A DNA stretch of 64,000 bases from Apostichopus japonicus (Eukaryota; Echinodermata; Holothuroidea; Aspidochirotida; Stichopodidae). Position 1 is the stretch's first letter. Every line of letters starts with the position of its first letter. Positions 42,985 through 59,575 of the stretch are shown here, one piece after another. Under the pieces are notes generated by a model, which saw only the letters and a list, made by a program, of their open reading frames with translations, was not told where the DNA came from and did no database searches. The stretch lies in NCBI RefSeq assembly GCF_037975245.1, contig NC_092583.1, positions 7,641,264 through 7,705,263 of the forward strand, given 5' to 3'. Made by a program: the position numbers and the translations under genes.

Positions 42985-43889
42985 ACAACATGACATATCG
43001 GATAAAGAAAATCCTTCTAGTTTGCTTTTCTTTGCCAAACTATATCATTTTCACAGTTTTTTTAATAATAAATTATGGAACAATATTTCAGAGATGACCA
43101 TCATTGAGTTCCAAGTGAAACCGATAAAAAAGTAACCTTTACAGATGCTAAGTGAAAACTTTTCAAAAGAGTCTTAAATGCACCCATTATTTCGTTTCTT
43201 TCTGAAATTATCCCTGCCTGGATTAGAAGCCAGTTTACAATGACAGTTTTGTCTCCAAGAAATATAACATCATACGGATCCAGACAACTATTCTCTAAAG
43301 TTCCGTGTTTTACGAGTTACAATCAACACTATATTAAGTGAAAAAAATCGCTGCATTTTACACTCTGTGCTCTTCAATATCTCCTTCTTCTTTTACTTTT
43401 TATTTTATAACTTTAATTCCCCCCCCCCCTTTTGATTTATTGATCGTGTAAAACTATCCTCCCTGATAAATCTATCTCCAACAGAATGATCGTAATAACT
43501 ACCAACAAACAATTTAATGCCCACACTGGCGGCTAATAACTATTACTTAGTGTACGCCTACGCCTTATACGCCGTCATATAGCCCTAAACATATTCTGTT
43601 CTATAAGATATACTGTATACGGTATTTAAAGAACCTATTCCGAAATTTACCCCCATGAATGATAAAATAAACAATAAACTGAAATTTCATATTTTCTTTG
43701 TTTTCTCTTTGGAAATGTGAGAAGATTCATGGAAAGTGTAGTTTGCTTTACAGCTTCGTCCAATTTCTATCTTACTTAACGAATTTAAGAGAAAGAGGTA
43801 ATAACATAATTTATAGTCTAGTAGAGGCCAGTGGAGTGGGTAAAGTAAACATTAATTATAAATGTTGAGAACGTTAAGAAAAACTTTAA
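42985..43889. other. no gene seen
   Basis: Host flank of the LINE; AT-rich, a C-run at about 43422-43432. Confidence 0.5.
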
Positions 43890-43890
43890 A

Positions 43891-43975
<85 letters not shown>

Positions 43976-43989
43976 GATAGATATATATA
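43890..43989. repeat. (AT)n tract with (CA)n core
   Basis: AT repeat interrupted by ACACACACACAC at 43917-43928, abutting a tRNA-like family A copy. Confidence 0.95.
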
Positions 43990-44300
43990 GAACATGCAAG
44001 AACAGTGAAAATCTTCCAGCCTCCACCGGGATTCGAACCCGGGCCTCCCGCTTTATATGCGGACACCCTAACCAAGCTATGGACGCTGATTGTATGTCCA
44101 GAGGTTCGAAACCGGTATCGAACAATATTAGTTCTGTTTTTGCATGGTGATATATTTTGCCTACTCTAGAGATCAAACATAATGCTAACCAACTCGAAAT
44201 CATTTGTGATTCCTAAAGCCGGAGCTCGAAGGAGATACTTTGAACAGACTTTATATTAATGAAATGGAGGTAAACGACAAAGGCACATGAATAAATATAA
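43990..44300 (-). mobile_element. tRNA-like repeat family A copy with long head
   Basis: On the minus strand: box A region GGTTAGGGTGTCC with the acceptor GTCCATAGCTTGG, anticodon arm GTCCGCATATAAAGCGGG, box B GGTTCGAATCCC and the GGTGGAGGCTGGAAG tail. Its T-run after the tail is shortened to GATTTTC. The head region extends right to about 44265, containing GGTTTCGAACC, and then meets the tail of a neighbouring unit. Confidence 0.8.
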
Positions 44301-44317
44301 AATGAATATATATAAAA

Positions 44318-44430
44318 CTGATACAGGTGACAAACGCCTACAGTGGAATTACGACCTTCCTTACCGGTTTCGAACCTCTGGACATACAATCATCGTCCAT
44401 AGCCTAGTAGTTAGGTTGTCCTTTACTGAA
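44318..44430 (+). mobile_element. inverted partial copy of repeat family A
   Basis: GATACAGGTGACAAACGCCT, GGTTTCGAACCTCTGGACAT and CGTCCATAGCCTAGTAGTTA are the head and box A of family A in the orientation opposite to the 43990-44300 copy. It stops at the anticodon arm. Confidence 0.7.
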
Positions 44431-45835
44431 CGTCCTGCTACTGAACAGAACTGCCAAGTAAAGTTGATGGGTTTTAACACAGTAGTTATTATAGAAAGGT
44501 TGATGAATGACTAGTGTCACTCAAAATGATCAATTTACTAAGTTGGGCTTGGCGGTGTTTATTCCTCCAAATTAGTATACCTTGATAAGATCAGTGAGTC
44601 AGGACTGTCTCAGTTTAAAGTACTAAGTCTAAGGCTGTCTTGATTTGCTCTACCTGTTCCATTAATTGAGACGAAAACCACGACACTCTTACATCAATGA
44701 AAATGTAGCGAGTGTTTATTTCAGCCATTCATTCAAGATGACATACCGTGTTTTTTTTTTCCTTTTTTTTCTCTGCAATTCACTTAGTATGTCATTAAAC
44801 GGTAGTATTTGAGAGCTGCAAGTTACAAGTCCTCAGGTAATGATATTTAAAGGGACTATTGCGACACAGGGGAAGTGCTAGCGGGGGGATGTGTTACATT
44901 GCGAAAGCGCACACAGTTTACAACAGTCTTCCAAACGTTCTCTTTAAATCAGCTTTTCACTGAACTTTGCTCCTCTTGCATCAACATAGTCATTATTAAG
45001 GTCATCTGACGCCCCTGCCCACCCCCCCCCCCCCTTACTCACCCTATCCACACAATATTTCAATTTTAAGAGTTACTAAAGTAAATGGCTTTTTTACAAA
45101 CTATTGTTTGCCTTGAAGGATATACATTCGAAAGAATTCACATACGTTAAGACAGAACATATTTTAAAGATTTAATTTGTCTCAGCTCAAAAGAAGACAG
45201 AAAACGACAAAACTCATAAGGTGACCATAATTGATCATTCTTTAATCTTTCTAAAAGGATTTTACTGTTTGAGGATTAGTACAGATGACCTTTAAGGGAA
45301 TTATTTGCTCGGATCAGACACGATTCGATGGGAAATATTTCATCGTCGTATATGATGCTACCATTTACGATCAAGTTCTGTCTTCCATCACTGTAACCGA
45401 ACGGTACTTAAACACTTCTGTAAAGCTCAAACTCGTTAAAACAAATTTGAAAGAAACACTGGCTTATTTAATCGCCAATCAGACATGCTTTTGAAGCAGT
45501 GAAAGTTTGACTTATTGATCTTATAACAGTTAAAATTTAAAGCTCGGGAAGACAAATGAGGCCTTGAGCTGTTAGGATTACCGGAGTCTCTGATACAAAT
45601 AGACAGTATTTTAAAAGGAAAGATATTCTTTTACTTAATTTTAGAAAGAAGACGACGAAAAAGAAAAGAAGTTTATCATTGTTCATTATTGCTCCGAAAA
45701 TGCTAAAGAGTAAAGAGAGAAAGAAGGTTTCCTGAAGTTCAAATGTTTTGAAGAAGTGGTAAAATGCTTGTCTGGCTAGCTATCTACTCTGGCACAATAT
45801 CCACTTCATTATTAATGCACAGTAGATATATCACA
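44431..45835. other. no gene seen
   Basis: Short ORFs only; a C-run at about 45021-45035. Confidence 0.5.
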
Positions 45836-45839
45836 TTGG

Positions 45840-45897
<58 letters not shown>

Positions 45898-45965
45898 TCA
45901 GATATATATATATATATAGATCAGATATATATATATATATATAGATCAGATATATATCAGCTAAC
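45836..45965. repeat. (AT)n tract with AGATCAG insertions inside an inverted repeat
   Basis: AT repeat with three evenly spaced AGATCAG units near its right side. GCTGATATATA on the left and TATATATCAGC on the right make the ends inverted repeats. Confidence 0.9.
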
Positions 45966-47980
45966 AAGATAAAGTATTAGCCTAGTTATTTCTGAAAACC
46001 CAAGTATAATTTCAGGAAGTGTGACGCATTAGAATGATGCATCGTACTTCTAATAATTATCTACTAACGATGGTGGACTTCATGCCTGCAGTGGAGGGTC
46101 CGTTATTATTGAAAGGGGGCACAGAAGGCTTACATTTTCGGCATATTAGACGAAACAATTAGCCTGAATGCCCTCCCCTACCCCTCCCCCTATCACGTTT
46201 ACTTAAAAACTAACAATATGCCGTTGAACGTCTTGTTCTAGCCCTTAGTACTATCCACACTGAATTTCAAGGTGGAATTCTAAATTTTTCCCGAACAAGT
46301 TAGGTAAGGACATGGACTTTATGGAACTGGTCTAGGGTCGGATATAGGATTATAAATGTAGATGGTATTATCATTGGGCCGTTGAACCCGATTCCCATGT
46401 AGCGGGTCTGGAGGTCCCTCCCCTACTAACAATCACTCTAGTTAAAACGTCAAATTGTGCATTCTCAGGTTTATTCAGACGAAATTAATGCCTATAATTA
46501 GGTCTAAACGAAAGGTTGTGCTGATTAATACAATTGTAATTTCGTGTGAGCTTGAACTGGGGGTATACCCATCACAACACCTGGATCCGAACCGAGGGCG
46601 TCCTGTGCCCGGATTCATAGACTAATTCTTCGCAGACTGAATGTAAAGAAATCCCACGATTGAATGATGATGGAGGTTGGGGCCACGGCCTACAGGGAGT
46701 AGATATATAGTTCATTCAATTTCTGCCACCCCCTTCCCCCTCTCATTGTGCTGCTCTAGATAGGCGCCTACTTCGCCTAACGGATACAGCGGTCTAGCGG
46801 GTGTTTGGTATAACGCCACTGATGAGTGCATCGCATGTGAAAAAGAGAAATAAATGTTGCAATTTATTTCTGCACCTTGATAACCCTCAAATTTCGACTT
46901 GCAGTATTTGAGTTTTTGGTCTTATTATACCTTACCCTATAAATCCTACATTGGCGGGATATATTGATTCAGCAAGCTAGGATTCTTCCCAATAAATTAG
47001 TACTAGTTCTATTTTACAGTTATAGATATGCGGAATCCCTCTTTGAAAAGTCAATACGGTATATATTTATAACCGAAAAGTTCCTTCTTGAAGCGAGACG
47101 ACAGGTCATTCCGTCACCTCTGAGGTTATATACACAGAACGATACAGAGTAGAGCCAGTCAATATGTCTGCATTAACTTATCCCTATTGTGAACCCCCTC
47201 ACTTCATATAACTAACTAGGGACCCCGTCGTGAAACATGACCGCCTTCAAGAACGTTCTGACACCTCGCTGCCCCAAACACAGCGTTCTGTTTCCATAGA
47301 TAGAAATGCGTACAGACCTAAATAAGATACACTTAAGTGATCCCCTTCTGTGTTTTCAACTTTTGTTCCCAGCTCGTGCAATATTAACATATACGTTTAG
47401 TCGGAAAAGGATTGAAGTTCGGAAAAAACGTCAAACGAAGTAAAATGTTGGATGAATTTAGAATTGATGCGCATTTACGCTGGCTGTGAAGTACCTGTAT
47501 ATACCCGTGTATATCAAGTAATGGCATGCTACAATACGGGAGGTAAATGTTCAAAATTCGTATTTCTTTCCACGACAAATTTAGGTTCCTGAGTGGATCT
47601 ATTGTCTTGAATTTAAAATCACCGCGCCTCGGGAAGGAAAATTTCAATACCGTTATTTTTTTTTCTTGCTGTTATCAGAGATGATATCTCGAAATTAAAT
47701 TACATGACACTACTCTTCAGGAGTGAAATCGCATCTTAAAGGTAATCAGTCAAGATTTCCTAGGGAGGGAATATGGCGGTTAGGGTATATACAGGGGCAG
47801 ACTGGGGCATGAACCGGTTCAGTGAACCACCCTGGGACCCATTTCGCACTTGCGGATGACACTACATATTTTCGCGACTACGAGAACACCGGCGCATTTT
47901 CGGCACATCAACCCGGCGGCACCTTCCGATACTCGGAGTCATCGGCGCAACGGCTCAGTGCGGCTAATCGGTAGACAAAT
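45966..47980. other. no gene seen; possible hAT end near 47790
   Basis: AGGGGCAGACTGGGGCATGA at about 47791 resembles hAT terminal sequences, but no partner end was found. No supported exon. Confidence 0.4.
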
Positions 47981-47989
47981 CCGCCCATA

Positions 47990-48040
47990 TGTATATAGGG
48001 TTCGAGTCACTGTTCTGGACTTTCCAACTCACGACAATTT
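47990..48040 (+). mobile_element. fragment of repeat family A tail
   Basis: GGGTTCGAGTCACTGTTCTG followed by GACTTTCCAACTCACGACAA matches box B plus the tail of family A with the tRNA 3' part deleted. It lies back to back with the hammerhead repeat. Confidence 0.6.
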
Positions 48041-48074
48041 TAATTTAAGATATATTTATATACAAATATATACC

Positions 48075-48279
48075 AACAACACACCAGAAAATTCCACTTC
48101 ACGACAGGTTTAGTCCTATTGGGACTCATCAGGCCAAGGTAGGAATCGAACCCCCGGATCTCGTGTCACAGACCGAAGTCCACACCAAACGACCACAGTG
48201 ATTCTACTGGTATATGAATGCGTTTGTATAACTGTCATTGAGGGCGTGTAGCCCAAGTGTTATGATTGTACTCTGTACA

Positions 48280-48281
<2 letters not shown>
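48075..48281 (-). mobile_element. tRNA-like/hammerhead repeat, second copy
   Basis: The minus strand is homologous to 59620-59832: leader GTACAATCATAACAC, GACAGTTATACAA, tRNA-like GTAGAATCACTGTGGTCG, box B GGTTCGATTCC, hammerhead, then GTGAAGTGGAATTTTC and TGGTGT. Its box A is weakened (GTGGTCGTTTGG). The 5' end runs into the (AT)n tract at 48282. Confidence 0.85.
48091..48146 (-). ncRNA. hammerhead ribozyme, decayed core
   Basis: On the minus strand: ATTCC, CTTGGC, CTGATGA, stem II GTCC/GGAC closing the loop CAATA, then TAAA in place of the conserved GAAA, then CTGTC and GTGAAG. Stem I CTTGGC/GTGAAG has one G-G mismatch. Loss of the conserved G12 predicts little or no cleavage. Confidence 0.75.
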
Positions 48282-48374
<93 letters not shown>

Positions 48375-48408
48375 ATATATATATATATATATGGCATATA
48401 TATATGGC

Positions 48409-48454
<46 letters not shown>

Positions 48455-48520
48455 ATATATATGGCATATATATATGGCATATATATATGGCATATATATA
48501 TATATATATGGCATATATTG
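48282..48520. repeat. (AT)n tract with ATGGCAT insertions
   Basis: About 90 bases of AT repeat are followed by about nine TATATGGCATATATA units at near-regular spacing. Each ATGGCAT sits between AT runs. Open frames on either strand are artefacts. Confidence 0.95.
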
Positions 48521-51500
48521 GCAGAACACACTTTAGTTCAAACAATAACCACAAATTACACATCAAAGCTTCCGCGCTTTCCATTTGATAATATTGTGAT
48601 GTATATACGCTCCAAAATCAAAGGAAAAATAAGACAACTGAAAAACTAATATGTTACTCTAGTCTTCCATATTATCAAGAAGAACGATAAAGTTAGGCGT
48701 ACACTTCAAAGGTCAGTAAATTTCAAAAGAGAGAAGCGAAGACAAGACATTTAATTTGAGGGACAGGAACTTTTCTGTATTTCCCTAAACAGTTAATTAC
48801 TCTATATGATTATAGAACCATGCAACTGTTTGTAACACATGTGTTGATTATACTTTGGGGTATTCACGTAAATGTGTGACTAAGTATTACATGGCTAAGT
48901 TAGTGCAAGTGTAGTACAACCCAACCCAAAATATGGCTCCATAGTTCACAATCTTCACAAAGACAGCGCACACCCATCACAGCCTGAGTACATCAAGCAT
49001 TGGTCGTACAGTTTAACATGCAGAGGTATATATATACTGCTTACCCGTGTAACGTTGTAAGCAGTTTCGTGACAGATAGTCACTCCCGTTTTGAAGTGTT
49101 CAAGTTTCCTTCAATATTCTAGGAACATGACAATACATTATTCTGTGCAAACCCTAATTGGGCATCGGGCCCCGGGGGCTATAGCCCACTAACTCCCGAT
49201 CCCACTCGTCAGGCCTGTTTTTAAACGCTAAAAGTATAACCGATTGCTCTTAACTTTCAGAAACTGGAGCACAAAGCTCCTTTACCAATGTGCTATAGGA
49301 CGTGTAGGGTTTTGTTTGTGTGTGTTTTTTGTCAACTTTTTTCCCCGAAGCATGCGCAGATGACAAGGGTGGGTGGAGTCAGTGGGTGATGATGACGTCA
49401 CGTTCACGTGGAGTTGTACAACACTCATATATACACACAAGGTGCATATCATCCCTGCCGTGATTCAATTAAATTACGGTTCCCTCAAAGTTTAGCCTGT
49501 ATCACGTGTCGGCCTCACATGATGTCTTGCACCCACACTTGACACCATAACGAAATGATCATCCCACTATCAACAACTACCCGTATTCCACGAACATGAA
49601 CCTGCCAGTAGATTTATTTTCTAAGAAAAAAGCTCTTGGAAAAATCTTTTCCAGGTGAAAAGGGCCACACAAATTTACAAACCTAAGAATTCTTCCTCTT
49701 AATTTTTCTGTTTTCAAACATTGAAAATTAACTAAACCGCAGTTTATTGGCATTTTGTCCAAATTTTACACAAATTCCAGAAAAGAAATCTTGGAACCCG
49801 GTGGTGTAAGATATTATTCTTATTTAGGCCCAACACCTGAAGATCATTAACACGAAAGGTACACTTTTTATGTTGTTTATATCTGTCGTTAAAAAAGAGC
49901 GATTTGGCTTTTTACAACTTGACCTTTCTCGTATACTGCAGATTTATGCAAGCTATTAAATGACCAAATAGAAACAGTTACCTTACTGAGAAACAAATGA
50001 GTCATTGTAACAGGTAACAGATGTTTAGAGTAGTATTGATGTCATCCGTATTACCTCCAAATATGCCAGAAAAGTCAGATAATGGTCACCCATGTCGACA
50101 TATCAAGAATCATTTTTTACTGCCACGCTTAAGGTACGGTAGTTCTCCGCGCTTAGACATTTTATTTGTCTTATTTAATAATCCCCAATGGTTGGGATTA
50201 ATTTGGAGGATTAGAGTCATTATATACGGAAGCGTTTAGTACTGCCTTAATTACCCAAAATATAATTTAAAAGGAAGGTCTTGTCGTACTTTTGAAGTCT
50301 TTGTCGTAATTTCGAAAGTTTCTCGTAATTTCCAAAATCTTTCCCTATAGTTTCCAAAAATCTTAACGGAATTTCCAAAATCGTGTTTTTATTTATTTAT
50401 TTTGTTTAATATTTTTTTTTGTCGTGTGGCAACAATTAACTTCCGTAACTATTGCATCACTGCTGCAAATTCCAGCAAGTTATAGCGTATTAAACATTTA
50501 GGACTTCCGCGGATGGCATTTAAAATAAGTTTAAGAAGCATTATACTAGGGCTATATGATTCGTCTGTAAAACACCATGTTATGAAAGGTATCGAAAACG
50601 ATCGTTGTGATGTAATATATCAAATTATGAAATATGCAATCTAAAATGATGACAGAAATTTTTGAACGACAATGTATTAAATTAAACAAAACTGACATGA
50701 AACATTTACAGCTATTGGACAACAAAGATTCAAAAGGTGGTCTTTGGGCAAATTCAATGTAAATTGAAAGTTTTATTTGATACAAACCTGCAGTTGTCTA
50801 GAAGCTGTAAGCCATTGTACACTTGAACTAAGACACATGAGTTTTAAGTATACAATCTAGATGCACATCGTTCGTATTTTATCTTAGCAAATAATATGCT
50901 CACGTGAGTTAGCCCTATTTCGCTTTTTCTTTTGGTACCTGGAGAATAAAGGAAATTATTGTCTCTATTGGCGTTCCAATCACCCGTTTTGTTCTATTCT
51001 TTGATTATATTTGAATGCAGGTTTGCCCCCCACTCCTCCCCCGTCAAAACATGCAATGGGGAAAAGGGAACCATCCCTTATCACCCCGTTCTCAATTAAC
51101 TGCATGTTCGCCTATAGTCGATTTAATTACCGTTATCATATTTAAGAGAAAATACTCGAATAAGGAATTTTATGAGAAAATCACTTGCATCAACTCACAT
51201 TATTTGATATGTTTTTTAAAAATTTTCATCTTCTTTGACAAATTAAATCCATCCACGCCGTCAATGTATTGGAAATCTATTCCAAGCAACTTTTACATCA
51301 ATCTACATATTGGATATTAGTGAATTATAATGGGCGACTGACGTAATGCCGAGCCTGCACAAAAAGTTCTTTAAACAAAACTAGACAAAACGAGTAAAGA
51401 GAAAAAAGTTGGTGCGGCAATGCAACATTCATAGCCATACATATGTCATAAAATTTCCTGATTAAATGATCAACTTTGAGGATTTTTTTCTTTCCATTGA

Positions 51501-53604
51501 AAATTTGATAAACGTTTTGGAAACGTCGCATACCTCCCTTTCTATCAGGATTCTTGCATAACTCCCCCCCCCCCCCCATATAGTATATACATCCCTTTAA
51601 ACGACGGAAGTCACATGATAACCTATTTTCTGAGGAACGAACGTTTTGGTGATCATTATCCATCTTACAGGATATGTTCTTAGACATTTTGACGGATGTC
51701 ATTAATTACTTGTGGGTTTATAGATGTTATTTTAGCAGACATCATTTCTTCGGATGTCTAGGATCTTAAACTTGTCAAGATATACATCTCGGTAACCTAA
51801 ACCGACGGACAACATTTTTGTTTTCAAGAGCCACTTCCAACCTTTCGTTACTTGATCGTATTTGTTTTGACGGTGAAAATGACGGAATTGTATGAATCCA
51901 GATAAGAGCATATTATCATAATGTTAATGAATTTCCTTTGTCAAATTATAGAGATTGACTCTGCATGGACATATTGTCTGACATGCTAAGAATCGTTGTT
52001 AACGAAAGTCATTAATTTAACTTTCAATTCTTGTTTTGTAATCACTAAATGTCATTTGAAACATTTTTTTATTCTAACCAACATTTCATATAGCAAGGTC
52101 ATTGTTTCATTTATAGCAAACTGGGATATTAAAGTGTTTGCTCTTATGTCTATATATACAGCCAACACGAATTGTGAAGTGTTAGAGAGGGACGGTAGAA
52201 TAGGGGAGAGGGAGGGGTAGAGGGGACCTTATGGGGTCGAAGGGAGGGGCGGTGGAGGGGACTGGCCTTGAATTATTTTGCCTCCCTCATCTTTTCATAA
52301 GTGCATATTTATTCCAGTTTGTCATAGTATTGCTCAAATGTATGTTTACTTTATTACTCAAGCGCACACATTCGAATTCTTCGAATTTACTCTCCTTTCT
52401 TTGTATTACAAATCCGGCGAAACTATTTCAAGACGTGACGATATCATATAATAAAATAATGAAGTTGTGCTATTATAACAGCGCTTTCTTATAGAACCGA
52501 GATATACCACCATAAATGCTCGAGACTTTCAGATTTTTTTCCTCGCCTATATGTCAATGGTGTGAAGCGAACTAATTGCTAAAGTTTTGTTGTTTATTGA
52601 TTGGGATTATCATTTAAGAAGGGGGTTATTGGGCTTGAGGTAGCGATAGGTGGTGAATTAGGTAGTTAGACTCTTAAACATTATGTACTTGTCGACATAT
52701 CAGTACTTTACAGTCAAACATCGGCATTAACTATTGGAAAGTTTACTAGACGGTAAATGATTTAAATTAATTACAAAGCAACAGAGTAAATTAACCCTAG
52801 ATCAAATATTTCTAATTAATCTGATGGTGCTGTCTCAAGTGAGGACATCTTTTCCATTTGTTCCTATACCTACATCATTTCCCACACACGTTGTTAGTAT
52901 CCAAGTAGCAATACCATGCTATGAATCAAGAATTATTCATGTAGTTGTGCGTTGAAATTTCGCAATATGGAAAACGAAATTCACAAATAACGGAATCTTT
53001 AGATTGAGAAGTCTAGCATATTTTAACCAAATGTGAAATGGCCACGTCAAGCCGATCATGAGAAAGTCTTAGTTGATCAATTTGTGGTTTTGTGAACTTG
53101 ATGTGGCTGCTGTCCGACGAAAGAAGGTCGCGATATAGATCGGAGATCAATTTTGGAGTTCAAATGACGGAGCATATCCATTAAAGGAATACTACCCTCC
53201 CAGTATCTTTCGTCACCCTCATCGTCTCATCAAAAACACAGGCGGAACATAAGCCACCCCTTCCATACTATACACCCCTCCTCTTTCTCCTTTCACTTTT
53301 GAGCTAATATCTGACGTGATCTATACTCGGTCAGAAAAGTCGAGTTGTTGGGTAGTAAATTTTGAAGAAATACACTCGGTGTAAACGATTGGCCTTCTTC
53401 GCCGTTTCATTGCAAATAATTGCGCATGCTCATAAGAAAAGCGTAATTGGCAGGACTAAGAAGGGCCTCGATATAAAACTCCTGACTTTCGGTGTTACGA
53501 GTATGGCAAAATATCTCCTATAAATTAATGAAGCGCAGAAAGGTTAATGAATTGAAAGTCACTGATATCCTTAAACGATATACATTTGGAAGCGAAATCA
53601 CCCA
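48521..53604. other. no gene seen in 5 kb
   Basis: Short ORFs only. A CRE octamer (49393-49400) is followed by CACGTG at 49405-49410 and TATATA near 49428, a weak promoter candidate. A degenerate TTTCCAAAATCTT repeat lies at about 50285-50385. G-rich purine blocks lie at 52188-52264 and a C-run at about 51564-51577. Confidence 0.45.
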
Positions 53605-53611
53605 GCGACAT

Positions 53612-53982
53612 CCATAGGCGTAAGAGGCGGTGGGGGGGGGGGGGCTGGGGGGCTGCAGCCCCAACCAAATATTTTGTGAAAATTCGGGCAATATGCTGAG
53701 AATTTTTCGGGCACTGTGTTTTTCAATGGTTAAACTTATGTTATAATTATTGTAACGACTTCCCCAAAAATTATAACCAATATGGAAGGGTTATAATACG
53801 GCAAATGATTGTATGTAATTGGCGTGCGATGTAATAACCGATGCATGCCTATATGATATGCACATTAACATGTTAAACGCGCGCGCAGCGAGCGAAACAT
53901 TTTGGTTATATTTTTCTGGCAAGTCGTTTCAGCCCCCACCCCCCCCCGTCCCACAAATCAAATTGGGCTCCTACTACTATGG
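53612..53982. mobile_element. 371-bp MITE related to the 26797 element
   Basis: Termini CCATAGGCGTAAGAGGC and the reverse complement of the right end, CCATAGTAGTAGGAGCC, match at most positions. CGACAT and CGACAC flank the two sides. The shared inner sequences (CGCGCGCAGCGAGCGAAA, GGCAAGTCGTT, CAGCCCC) tie it to the 26797-26935 element, which lacks its central part. Confidence 0.65.
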
Positions 53983-53988
53983 CGACAC

Positions 53989-55365
53989 CGATAAATTTAT
54001 GATCAAACCAGCTCCGATGATATTCGTACACGCACAAGTATATAGAACCGTACTGCGGTATATTTGGCGCGGTACAATATAAGTAAACGTAGGCGTATGT
54101 TTCTAAAACGGTTTACCGTAAAGAGCGACGCTCCGCTTACATCCACAAACAGTACCCGAACAGGTTCAAATCCTTACAGAAATTTTAGACCTAGACGGTA
54201 TCTAAGGAAATCTCCTTTAACTTTCGAAAACTGCGTCTTGTCGAAAACGTTTTTTTTTTGCGGTAAGGAACAGCTGCATGTAGAGCTATGAGTTCCCTGC
54301 TGCCATCTTGTTTAGAATAAATGAAAGAACGACTACAATCTCACTACTGTAACTTGCCAGTCTGTTTATCCAGGCACCGAAGCTATTAAGCAAAAACCAC
54401 GACACGAAGATCACGTTCTAGAAAACAATATAATTTTCATCTGACTGTTGCCAATTTACATGTCAAAGTTAGATGGGACTATTAACTTAAAGCATGGTAC
54501 AAAAAAGAATAAGACAAAAAAATGTATACAGATTTTTGTTCTTAAAACATTTCATTACTTCACAAAATCAAACTTCTATTTAAGTTAGTACTCAAATGCA
54601 ACCCAACAGTTTCATTTTGATATTGGGTATCGATAATTTTAGCGTCGGTCCTAGTCGAGTTGGTATATGACCAATATTAAAAGTCTCTCATCGCAGAAGA
54701 TAATAAGCAATTCTGTCTCTTCATTTAAAACTAATTAAAACTAATGAAACAAAACCGAGGGGTTTTCTTACATTGATGATCACCAATCATTTTCTGATCA
54801 CAACTCTGTGTTATTTGCAAACAAAACAGTAGAACAAGATAACAAAACAAGCAGAAATAAAGACAACTAACCTAAAACAATGATATGTTACTTTTTTTAA
54901 TTGAGATCTTTCCAGTTTTTCTTAGCTTACTGATATAGGGTCTTACAGTTCAATTGATCAATATTTAGGAAAATTGTCACATTTCCCGACGTGAGAGGGT
55001 CAATGGCGTTCAACAGAATTCCAGAAAACCCCCCTGCGCTTATTTGTCAACATTAATCATAGGTAAATGAGTCAAGTGACATTTCCAAGACATCTGGCAA
55101 AAGACGTCAAAGTATACTCTGTCTTATAAAAAGTATCGGAGAGTTCGTTTATTTACTCAATTCCTTGAAGGTCTTCACCAGTGAGGTTAATTCCTTAAGC
55201 CAATAACAGTGACGATTAAGAAAGGTCAGGTTTATAGTTCTATTTCGGTGTTCAAAAGAAAAATCAGTTCTCGTTGGATTCTGATAAGAATACACTTAGT
55301 TTTGTAACGAGTTGCCGCGGTAAGTTTAAACTTTCAGTTGCTTTTAGTAAGTTTTTACTAGAATA
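53989..55365. other. no gene seen
   Basis: Short ORFs only. A TATAAAAAG at 55125-55133 could be a TATA box, but nothing downstream supports a gene. Confidence 0.45.
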
Positions 55366-59238
<3,873 letters not shown>

Positions 59239-59246
59239 AACTAATC

Positions 59247-59515
59247 ATGAACACCAAAACAATTCTTCTTGCTCTTACGCTTGTGGTCGCCCTCGTCATC
59301 AGCATGTCAGAGGCAAGGAATTTCTACGTTGCACCTGGTAACAGACAGACAAACAGTCGACAAAGGGGACGAGGTACCAAGGCCTTCAAAAATCCCTTCT
59401 TGAAGAGATTCAGGGAAGAGTACTACGGTCGAGAACCTTACATGAATCCCGATGACGTTGAAATATACGGTGACGATGACCTCAACGTGTAAGTTTACAT
59501 GCATGGACTACCAAA

Positions 59516-59575
<60 letters not shown>

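Noticed and set aside
46819-46845. CTGATGAGTGC followed by GTGAAA, another hammerhead-like match
   Set aside because: The GAAA is not in register with stem II, and no partner strand for stem I or cleavage triplet follows. It is a chance match.
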